From positions 1 through 64,000 of the forward strand of contig JAPLEH010000046.1 of NCBI GenBank assembly GCA_026391455.1: a DNA stretch of 64,000 nt, read 5' to 3'. The translations under genes were made by a program, and so were the position numbers. Position 1 is the first letter of the stretch. The number at the start of each line of letters is the position of its first letter. Of this stretch, positions 34,698 through 40,705 are shown in pieces. Origin of the DNA: Bacteroidota bacterium (GTDB taxonomy: Bacteria; Bacteroidota; Bacteroidia; Chitinophagales; Chitinophagaceae). A model generated the notes under the pieces. It was given only the letters and a program-made list of their open reading frames with translations. It did no database searches and was not told the origin of the DNA.

Positions 34698-34708
34698 CCG
34701 GAAAAGAC

Positions 34709-34781
34709 TGGCCTGTAGCTCAATGGTAAGAGCCGTTGCCTTATACGCAACAGGTTAACAGTTCGAATCTGTTCGGGCCAA
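34709..34781 (+). tRNA. tRNA-Ile (TAT), an anticodon unusual in bacteria
   Basis: Acceptor TGGCCTG/CGGGCCA, D arm GCTC-AATGGTAA-GAGC, anticodon arm GTTGC-CTTATAC-GCAAC, T arm AACAG-TTCGAAT-CTGTT. Most bacteria read AUA with a lysidine-modified CAT tRNA instead. Confidence 0.8.
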
Positions 34782-34793
34782 CGATAAAGAGAA

Positions 34794-34887
34794 TACGGCC
34801 GGGTGTGGTGGTAACATATTCACTTCCCTTTCTTTCTGAAAGGCAAATAGCAGGTGAATGTATTCAGTTCGAATCTGAAGGTCGTAC
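34794..34887 (+). tRNA. tRNA-like element with a 30-base anticodon loop
   Basis: All other parts are canonical: acceptor TACGGCC/GGTCGTA, D arm GTGT-GGTGGTA-ACAT, anticodon stem TTCAC/GTGAA (34819-34823/34854-34858), four-base variable loop, T arm TTCAG-TTCGAAT-CTGAA. The loop 34824-34853 is 30 bases instead of 7 and contains its own hairpin CCTTT/AAAGG. The anticodon cannot be assigned. It looks like an intron-sized (about 23-base) insert. Confidence 0.65.
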
Positions 34888-34909
34888 AAGAAAGTATAGT
34901 CATAAAAGG

Positions 34910-34982
34910 AAGCCTGTAGCCCAACGGAAGAGGCGGTGGTTTTAGAAACCATTTAGTAACAGTTCGAATCTGTTCAGGCTTA
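34910..34982 (+). tRNA. tRNA with anticodon TAG (Leu codon CUA) but a short variable loop
   Basis: Acceptor AAGCCTG/CAGGCTT is perfect. D stem GCC/GGC, anticodon arm GTGGT-TTTAGAA-ACCAT, T arm AACAG-TTCGAAT-CTGTT. True bacterial tRNA-Leu has a long variable arm. This one has only five bases, so its charging identity is uncertain. Confidence 0.75.
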
Positions 34983-34998
34983 CCACATAACTAAATAT

Positions 34999-35069
34999 TG
35001 CGGTTTGATGTAATGGCAACATACCGGTCTCATAAGCCGACCATGCATGTTCGAATCATGCAGCCGCAA
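34999..35069 (+). tRNA. tRNA with anticodon CAT (Met, or Ile2 if lysidine-modified)
   Basis: Acceptor TGCGGTT/AGCCGCA, D arm ATGT-AATGGCA-ACAT, anticodon arm CCGGT-CTCATAA-GCCGA (one mismatch), T arm GCATG-TTCGAAT-CATGC. Confidence 0.75.
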
Positions 35070-35073
35070 CGAA

Positions 35074-35147
35074 GATGACTTAGCTCAATGGATTAGAGCA
35101 GTACCCTGATACGGTACCGGTTATTGGTTCGAGTCCGATAGTCATCA
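35074..35147 (+). tRNA. tRNA-Ile (GAT)
   Basis: Acceptor GATGACT/AGTCATC is perfect. D stem GCTC/GAGC, anticodon arm GTACC-CTGATAC-GGTAC is perfect, T arm ATTGG-TTCGAGT-CCGAT. It is followed by CCA at 35148-35150, the only element in the array with that end. Confidence 0.85.
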
Positions 35148-35152
35148 CCAAT

Positions 35153-35227
35153 AGTCTCGTAGCTCAACTGGTAAGATGTACCCGGCTTTTAACCGGGGGG
35201 TTGTGAGTTCGAATCTCACCGGGACTA
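35153..35227 (+). tRNA. tRNA-Lys (TTT)
   Basis: Acceptor AGTCTCG/CGGGACT, anticodon arm CCCGG-CTTTTAA-CCGGG is perfect, T arm GTGAG-TTCGAAT-CTCAC. The D stem is weak. Confidence 0.8.
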
Positions 35228-35232
35228 CGATC

Positions 35233-35304
35233 GGATGAATAGCTCAATGGCAGAGCGCCCCGTTGTTAACGGGAGGGTTAAAGGTTCGAGCCCTTTTTCA
35301 TCCG
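35233..35304 (+). tRNA. tRNA-Asn (GTT)
   Basis: Acceptor GGATGAA/TTCATCC is perfect. D stem GCTC/GAGC, anticodon arm CCCCG-TTGTTAA-CGGGA (one mismatch), T arm AAAGG-TTCGAGC-CCTTT. Confidence 0.85.
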
Positions 35305-35318
35305 CAGTAAGAGATACA

Positions 35319-35376
35319 GGGAGAGGGTCCGGTTGGTCGAGGAAGCAGCATGTAAAACTTGTATTTCCAACTTCTT
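35319..35376 (+). tRNA. Degenerate tRNA-Tyr (GTA)-like 5' portion
   Basis: The stretch around GGAAGCAGCATGTAAAACTTG resembles the anticodon region of bacterial tRNA-Tyr (loop ATGTAAA). The stem is broken, and the T arm is missing, replaced by a short tandem repeat. Probably a remnant. Confidence 0.3.
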
Positions 35377-35425
35377 GAACCTATGGAACCTATGGAACCT
35401 ATGGAACCTCTTCAACCTATGGAAT
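35375..35425 (+). repeat. Nine-base tandem repeat (AACCTATGG)
   Basis: Three perfect consecutive copies, and a fourth after an interrupting AACCTCTTC, lie from about 35378 to 35422. It sits between the Asn and Phe tRNAs, and no gene is seen from 35305 to 35543 apart from the tRNA remnant. Confidence 0.75.
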
Positions 35426-35543
35426 TACCTGTTGGAAAAATAATTCCTTTTTTAAGAGTATAAGTTATATAAAATAATTGTTTGTGATGAGTGAATTCGA
35501 TCGTGATGAAAAAGATATCAGTCAGTATTCGTTGCAAACAAAT

Positions 35544-35616
35544 GGTGCTTTGGCAGAATGGATATATGCACCGGAGTGAAATCCCGGTAATCGTGGTTCA
35601 ATTCCACGGGGCACCA
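35544..35616 (+). tRNA. tRNA-Phe (GAA)
   Basis: Acceptor GGTGCTT/GGGCACC, anticodon arm CCGGA-GTGAAAT-CCCGG (one mismatch next to the loop), T arm CGTGG-TTCAATT-CCACG. Confidence 0.75.
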
Positions 35617-35618
35617 CT

Positions 35619-35691
35619 GCGGGTTTAGTGTAATGGCTCAACATATCAGCTTCCAAACCTGATGATGAGGGTTCGACTCCCTCAGCCCGTG
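35619..35691 (+). tRNA. tRNA-Trp (CCA)
   Basis: Acceptor GCGGGTT/AGCCCGT, D arm GTGT-AATGGCTCA-ACAT, anticodon arm TCAGC-TTCCAAA-CCTGA (one mismatch), T arm GAGGG-TTCGACT-CCCTC. It starts two bases after the Phe element. Confidence 0.78.
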
Positions 35692-35819
35692 CGTGAGAAA
35701 ATAAAAAGTAAAAATTCAAACTGAAGAATTAAGAATGAAGTGTTTTTCATGTGTACCAGTTCACTTTACTGGAAGAGCTGTTGCGGAACTCAATTATGAA
35801 AAAGTAAAACAACAATAAA

Positions 35820-36308
35820 ATGGAAACCGAACAACAGCAATGGCGCAAGCTCAACGGACAGCGGATCAGCATACCGATCGCTGAGGAAGTACGTAACACC
35901 TTAATCCGGGAAACCGATACAGGTAACGAACTGAAAGTATGTATCGGTACCGATAGCCAGGTAAAAGGGGCGATCACGGAGTTTGCCACCGTAATCGTTT
36001 TTATCCGCAAAGGAAAAGGCGGTTTCATGTACATCTGCAATGAGATCACCCGTCAGCGGATGACCATCAAAGAGCGGATGCTTGCAGAAGTAGCCAAAAG
36101 TATCAGCGTGGCGTATGAGTTGTGCAATGTTTTCAGCCGCTACGGAGTGGCCATGGAGGTACACGCAGATATCAACACCAGCCCTTCTTTCAAAAGTAAT
36201 GATGCGTTGAAAGAAGCGATGGGATATATCACCGGAATGGGATTTGCCTTCCGGGCCAAACCCGATGCGTTTGCCAGTTCCAATTGTGCGAATAAAATAG
36301 TACAGTAG
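35820..36308 (+). CDS. RNase H-fold protein, YkuK/DUF458-like
   Basis: A 162-residue protein with an RNase H-like core. KVCIGTDSQ is the first beta-strand with the catalytic-type aspartate, then FATVIVFIRKGKGGFMYICNE, an acidic HADINTSP strand end, and a C-terminal DAFASSNCANKIVQ. This matches the YkuK group of RNase H-like proteins, whose substrate is not established. It is the first larger protein gene after the tRNA array, 128 bases from the Trp tRNA and on the same strand. A role in processing or trimming the array RNAs is inference. Confidence 0.8.
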   Translation: METEQQQWRKLNGQRISIPIAEEVRNTLIRETDTGNELKVCIGTDSQVKGAITEFATVIVFIRKGKGGFMYICNEITRQRMTIKERMLAEVAKSISVAYELCNVFSRYGVAMEVHADINTSPSFKSNDALKEAMGYITGMGFAFRAKPDAFASSNCANKIVQ

Positions 36309-36433
36309 AAAAATTTTAATAAACAAATAAAACATAATGCAAAACCATAAAAATGATATCAACAGCCATAAGGGCATGTGTAAATTAATTCGCCACCCGT
36401 TGAGGGTGGATCAAAACAACTTATTCTTTTTTT

Positions 36434-37162
36434 ATGAAACATATAAGCAAAGCGGAAAGAATAAAGCGCCAGGTTGATCATATACAAAATGAATCAGCAA
36501 TAGACCTGGCCCTGCAGTTCTCCCGTAAGCGTTTCAAACGCTTCGACGAGATCATTGAAAAAGCTGCAGGGTTGGAAGATCTGTCCGCCTGGTATGCCGA
36601 TGTTCGCATCAGTACCCTGGCAGTGATTTTCCGGCAATATGAAGCCATTGGTAAAAAAACAGAGCGTATCGTTATAAGAGATTGTTATCAATACCTGAAC
36701 AGGAATTCAATCCTGCTGAAAGGACCGGAACATATACGGGCCGTTCACAAAATGATCATGTTCAGAAGGTACTGGCACAATGACCTCGAAAACTGGGAGC
36801 CAAAATCGGCAAGAAGTGATCAGCAATTAAAAGAACTGGCAACATTTCTTTTTTGCAAATATCCGGTGCCATTATTTCTGCATAAAGCGTTTCTTGAAGA
36901 AACCTCACAGGAGTACATACATTGGTTCATTCATCTGGGTAATGGAAGAAGGGCAAAAGATATTCCAAACTTCCCTGTTCAGTTTACCAATAAAATGTAC
37001 CACTGGTTTTTGCTGGCGCCTGAAAAATTCGGCATCATGCAGGCTGTACGATGGGCACAAGTGAGAGGAATGGGAGGCAGTGACCAGATTGCAGAACGGA
37101 TAGCCTGGTCATGGCTTTGTGCCAAATCGCTTAAACACGAAGCCTTTTGGTCCGCTTTTTAA
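36434..37162 (+). CDS. PcfJ-like protein, N-terminal part (frame ends at a -1 shift point)
   Basis: This 242-codon frame encodes the N-terminal helical region of a PcfJ-like protein (starts MKHISKAERIKRQVDHIQ, ends KHEAFWSAF). It terminates in TAA directly after a run of five T (gct ttt taa at 37154-37162). Shifting back one base there continues smoothly as ...WSAF-LTLVCRDALF into the next frame, which holds the conserved C-terminal domain. A hairpin CCACCC/GGGTGG lies upstream at 36393-36409. PcfJ proteins are common on mobile elements, and their activity is unknown. Confidence 0.7.
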   Translation: MKHISKAERIKRQVDHIQNESAIDLALQFSRKRFKRFDEIIEKAAGLEDLSAWYADVRISTLAVIFRQYEAIGKKTERIVIRDCYQYLNRNSILLKGPEHIRAVHKMIMFRRYWHNDLENWEPKSARSDQQLKELATFLFCKYPVPLFLHKAFLEETSQEYIHWFIHLGNGRRAKDIPNFPVQFTNKMYHWFLLAPEKFGIMQAVRWAQVRGMGGSDQIAERIAWSWLCAKSLKHEAFWSAF

Positions 37163-37689
37163 CACTCGTTTGCCGGGATGCTTTGTTTAATCCGGATAAA
37201 CTGACTGAACTGATTGACTATTTACGTGCAGCAAAAAAAGATGATCCGGCGTTGGAAATGAAAGGCCGCACACTGCATTCGCTGCTCAAACGGAGTGATG
37301 AATGGCATAAACACCATTCACATGTTACGAAGATCATGGAATGGAATTCTTGCGGTATCAACGGGTTCAGATTCGAAAAAAAAGAGGAGCAGATAGTGCT
37401 GGAAGAACTTACCAGCAATATGCTGCTGGCCGATGAAGGAAAAGCAATGCGGCACTGTGTAGCCTCCTATGATTCTTATTGTAACAAAGGAAGAACCGCC
37501 GTTTTTTCGCTTCGCTCCTACTCGCTGGATATTCTGCTGAACAGGATTGCTACCATTGAAGTGGATCTGCATAACAAACGTATTGTACAGGCAAAAGGGC
37601 GACTGAACGCAAAAATTGAACCTGCAACAAAGGCCTTACTCGAAAAATGGGCCGGAACGGAAGGATTGGGCATGAGCCCGCATTTATAA
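37147..37689 (+). CDS. PcfJ-like protein, C-terminal conserved domain in the -1 frame
   Basis: The frame carries the PcfJ signature: MLLADEGKAMRHCVASYDSYC, then AVFSLRS, ATIEVDLHNKRIVQAKGRLN. It has no ATG at its start and opens with TTG (37147) inside the end of the preceding frame. It is therefore best read as the second half of one ~420-residue protein. The break may be a one-base deletion in a T run (six T would restore the frame), a sequencing error, or programmed -1 frameshifting at T-TTT-TAA. It ends 11 bases before the AAA ATPase gene. Confidence 0.75.
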   Translation: MVRFLTLVCRDALFNPDKLTELIDYLRAAKKDDPALEMKGRTLHSLLKRSDEWHKHHSHVTKIMEWNSCGINGFRFEKKEEQIVLEELTSNMLLADEGKAMRHCVASYDSYCNKGRTAVFSLRSYSLDILLNRIATIEVDLHNKRIVQAKGRLNAKIEPATKALLEKWAGTEGLGMSPHL

Positions 37690-37700
37690 AAAAACTGTTT

Positions 37701-38780
37701 ATGGAACAACATTTATATAACCAGAAAGTGATCAATATCAACAACCTGTTTGACGACCGGTTCCTTGATAGTAAAACACTTTACATGTATTGTTTCAGCA
37801 TGCTGCCCAGTGTAAACTATATCAACAGTGTGGATGGCGAAAAGTCTTTTAACGCTTTTCAGAACAAATTCGCACAACTGATCACAAGGGTACACCAGTA
37901 TAGCTGGTACAAGCGCAAAACCAGAAAATTCCAGTTTGACCGCACCCTGCTCATTCTGAAAAACAACTGTATTGTAGAGTTCGATGACTACTACTGTGAG
38001 ATTTTACACGATGGCACAGATAACGCATTCGTTGAATCAGTGGCGTTGCTGGTCAACCAGTATAAGGAAAAACAACGGAGGCAACCGCTTGAGATCAACC
38101 TGGTGGTACAGGCGCGAAACGGTCTCACACTGAAAGGAATGGAGATCAAACGTACAAAGCTGGATATTGATCTGTTCTACGAAGATGATTTCAAAGAAGT
38201 GGATGAACTGATACAGAGCAGGCTGAGAAAGAAAAATGACAAGGGGATTGTTTTACTGCACGGATTACCCGGTACCGGTAAGACCACTTACCTGCGTTAT
38301 CTCGTCGGGAAAATCAGGAAACGTGTATTATTCCTATCTCCCTCAGTGGCAGGCAACCTGATGAATCCTGATTTTATTGAGCTATTGATAGACAACCCGA
38401 ATACGGTGCTGATTATCGAAGATGCGGAAAATATAATTATGGACAGACGGCACAACAGCAGTTCATCCGTATCCAACCTGCTGAATATTTCAGACGGGTT
38501 GCTGGCCGACTTCCTGAATGTGCAGTTGATATGTACGTTCAATAATTCGGTAACGATGGTGGACAGTGCCCTGATGCGTAAAGGCAGGCTGATCGCCAAA
38601 CATGAATTCGGAAAGCTGGGAGTTGAAAAAGCAAGGCGACTGTCAAATCACCTGGGCTTTGATACTGTAATCGACAAACCCATGACGATCGCCGAAATCA
38701 CCAACCCGAATCAAAAGGAGGAAAAGCCATCTTCCCTGGAAGTGATCGGATTCAGAAGGCAGGAAGTGATGATGAATTAA
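37701..38780 (+). CDS. AAA family ATPase, BCS1/spastin-like
   Basis: A 359-residue protein. The N-terminal ~180 residues are of unknown fold. The AAA module has Walker A HGLPGTGKTTYL (first Gly at residue 188), Walker B TVLIIEDAENII, a sensor-1-like CTFNNSV and an arginine-finger region LMRKGRLIAKHEF. The arrangement is close to BCS1-type AAA proteins, which remodel or translocate substrates. The start at 37701 (MEQHLYNQK) is chosen over 37647, which would overlap the PcfJ-like gene. It is followed by a second group of tRNA-like elements. Confidence 0.85.
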   Translation: MEQHLYNQKVININNLFDDRFLDSKTLYMYCFSMLPSVNYINSVDGEKSFNAFQNKFAQLITRVHQYSWYKRKTRKFQFDRTLLILKNNCIVEFDDYYCEILHDGTDNAFVESVALLVNQYKEKQRRQPLEINLVVQARNGLTLKGMEIKRTKLDIDLFYEDDFKEVDELIQSRLRKKNDKGIVLLHGLPGTGKTTYLRYLVGKIRKRVLFLSPSVAGNLMNPDFIELLIDNPNTVLIIEDAENIIMDRRHNSSSSVSNLLNISDGLLADFLNVQLICTFNNSVTMVDSALMRKGRLIAKHEFGKLGVEKARRLSNHLGFDTVIDKPMTIAEITNPNQKEEKPSSLEVIGFRRQEVMMN

Positions 38781-38934
38781 GTTCTTAACATATTGGTTTC
38801 CTGAAAAGGAACATCAAAAGCTTGCTTCACGGCAAGATGGGTATTGATGTATTGCCGATAAACCTGGCAGGTGTTTTTCATGCACCGCAGTGCAGACGTA
38901 GTAACGATCTGTATGCTGTTATATCAATATGCAA

Positions 38935-38980
38935 TGCCCACCTAACACTGCGGTCATGGGTTCGATTCCCATTCCCGGTA
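38935..38980 (+). tRNA. tRNA-like 3' half
   Basis: A canonical T arm ATGGG-TTCGATT-CCCAT (38956-38972), acceptor-like strand TCCCGGT and discriminator A are present. No matching 5' acceptor, D arm or regular anticodon arm can be folded from the upstream bases. Probably degraded or non-canonical. Confidence 0.45.
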
Positions 38981-38982
38981 CA

Positions 38983-39043
38983 GCCGGGATAACTCAGCGG
39001 TAGAGTACAGTACAATCTGCAGGTTCGAATCCTGCTCCCGATA
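38983..39043 (+). tRNA. 61-base tRNA-like element without an anticodon arm
   Basis: Acceptor GCCGGGA/TCCCGAT (one mismatch), D arm ACTC-AGCGGTA-GAGT and T arm GCAGG-TTCGAAT-CCTGC are intact. Only 12 bases lie between the D and T arms, so there is no room for an anticodon stem-loop. Confidence 0.55.
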
Positions 39044-39044
39044 C

Positions 39045-39340
39045 AACGGGATGGCGGAATTGGTAAACGCGAAGCACTGAGGATGCTTTGATTAAATCGA
39101 AGCGCACCACTTCTATAAAAAGGTGCCGAACTGAAGATGGCTGTTGCCTTTCTGCAACTGTTTCGGGCTGCAGTATCTTAATTGAAACTGCAGCAAGTAT
39201 TCGCCGGGTGGATAACCACGGGTGATTATGTGAACCGTTGCAACCGGGTACCACCCGCAGGCTGGTGCAGCAATTTAGTAAGCGTAACACTTTTCCGGTA
39301 CAGCGGGTACCGGCAAACTGATACGGCCAATAAGTTGGGA
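39045..39340 (+). ncRNA. tRNA-Leu(GAG)-like head joined to a structured RNA
   Basis: Bases 39045-39089 match the 5' half of a tRNA-Leu: an acceptor-like strand AACGGGA, the Leu-typical TGGCGGAATTGGTAAACGC, and a perfect anticodon arm AAGCA-CTGAGGA-TGCTT. No T arm follows. Instead there are hairpins at 39104-39126 (GCACC/GGTGC), 39143-39158 (GTTGC/GCAAC), 39167-39194 (GCTGCAGT/ACTGCAGC), 39205-39257 (CGGGTGG/CCACCCG) and 39295-39313 (CCGGTAC/GTACCGG). No protein gene fits between 38781 and 39456, so this is a candidate non-coding RNA or slipin leader. Confidence 0.5.
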
Positions 39341-39456
39341 TCCATCCTCCGTGCGTAACTGGTGGAAGGCAGCCGCCTCTTTATTAAAACAACTATTTAC
39401 CCGTTGTGTACACACAAGCATGATTTGCTTGCGATACACAAACCAAAAAACAAGAA

Positions 39457-40554
39457 ATGAAAAATATTAAAATCAATGCCTGGCAGGCAGGCCTCGTATT
39501 TAAGAACGGTGAATACCGCAAACTTTTGCTGACCGGTTCTTACTGGTTCTGGGGCAATGAGACTGTATCTGTATATGATATCACCAAACCATTTGTGGCG
39601 CCGGTGGAATTGAATATCCTGTTGCAGGATAAAATGCTGGCCGACCTTTTGCAGGTGGTGGAAGTAACCGATAATGAGATCGTACTGCAGTATGAAAATG
39701 GTTTGCTGAAAACCGTACTGACTGCGGGCCGCTATGCTTTCTGGAAATCAGTCATTCGTTACGATTTTATCCGGGCCAATATCAGCCAGGTGAATATTGA
39801 TGCGGGGATTGATCGGGCCATGCTGACCAAAGCTCCGGTGAACAACTGGGTGCGAAATACTGAAGTGCAGAGCAACGAAAAAGCTGTATTATTTATCGAC
39901 GGTCAGTTCATAAAAGTATTGGACCCTGGTACTTATTACTGGTGGAAAAACGTTATCCCTATACATGTGGGTAAAGCGGATATGCGTCAGCAGCAACTGG
40001 AAGTAAATGGTCAGGAGATATTGACCCGTGATAAAGCGGCTCTGCGTATCAATGCCTGGGCACAGTTTCGGGTAGCCGATATTGAAAAAGCGCTGGTAGC
40101 GAACAAGGATTACGATAAGCAGTTGTATGTAGCCATTCAACTGGCTTTGCGGGAATATATTTCCGGTTTTGGCTTTGATGAATTGCTGGAGAAAAAAGAA
40201 GCCATCGCTCCGTTCATCCTGGAGGCCGTAAAAGAAAAGGCCGAAGTATTGGGTGTGGAAGTGACCGGGTTTGGTATCCGCGATATCATCCTGCCGGGTG
40301 ATATCAAAGAGATCATGAACCAGGTATTGGTGGCGGAGAAAAAAGCACAGGCTAATACCATTATGCGCCGGGAGGAAACTGCCAGCACCCGCAGTCTGTT
40401 GAATACTGCCAAACTGATGGAAGAAAATGCTATGTTGTGGAAGCTGAAAGAAATGGAATATGTGGAAAAGATCGCAGAAAAGATTAGCAGCATCAGTGTA
40501 GGTGGCAACGGACAGTTGCTGGAGCAGTTGAAGCAGATCCTTGTGAATAAGTAA
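39457..40554 (+). CDS. Slipin/SPFH (band 7) family protein
   Basis: A 365-residue protein. The SPFH domain covers about residues 120-310 (NEKAVLFIDGQFIKVLDPGTYYWW, TRDKAALRINAWAQFRVADIEKA, YVAIQLALREYISGFGFDEL, FGIRDIILPGDIKEIMNQVLVAEKKAQA). A helical C-terminal tail follows. Residues ~1-110 form a related beta repeat (GLVFKNGEYRKLLLTGSYWFW). There is no N-terminal transmembrane hairpin, unlike classical slipins. SPFH proteins scaffold assemblies, and slipins are known neighbours of RtcB in bacterial RNA-repair loci. A terminator follows. Confidence 0.88.
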   Translation: MKNIKINAWQAGLVFKNGEYRKLLLTGSYWFWGNETVSVYDITKPFVAPVELNILLQDKMLADLLQVVEVTDNEIVLQYENGLLKTVLTAGRYAFWKSVIRYDFIRANISQVNIDAGIDRAMLTKAPVNNWVRNTEVQSNEKAVLFIDGQFIKVLDPGTYYWWKNVIPIHVGKADMRQQQLEVNGQEILTRDKAALRINAWAQFRVADIEKALVANKDYDKQLYVAIQLALREYISGFGFDELLEKKEAIAPFILEAVKEKAEVLGVEVTGFGIRDIILPGDIKEIMNQVLVAEKKAQANTIMRREETASTRSLLNTAKLMEENAMLWKLKEMEYVEKIAEKISSISVGGNGQLLEQLKQILVNK

Positions 40555-40558
40555 TATA

Positions 40559-40589
40559 ACATCCGGTACTTTCGGGTACCGGATGTTTT
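40559..40589 (+). terminator. Terminator after the slipin gene
   Basis: ACATCCGGTAC (40559-40569), loop TTTCGG, GTACCGGATGT (40576-40586), then T run. Confidence 0.8.
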
Positions 40590-40705
40590 CACCAAATGAA
40601 TGGAACACTGCTATTACGATCGGATTGTCGTTTCGCCTCAGTCATTATGTAATTTTTAACTATGTTTCATCCAGCAAAAGAGTGAACAACAAATACTTTT
40701 GACTT

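Noticed and set aside
34824-34853. Group I intron in the tRNA anticodon loop
   Set aside because: The insert is at most ~23 bases, far below the size needed for a catalytic intron core.
38935-38980. Amber suppressor tRNA that could read the TAG in the toxin gene
   Set aside because: A CTA triplet occurs upstream of the T arm, but no anticodon stem pairs around it and position 33 is not T. The TAG-anticodon element at 34910 reads CUA, not UAG.
39889-40608. 239-codon minus-strand open frame
   Set aside because: Antisense to the slipin gene. Composition is that of a mirrored coding sequence.
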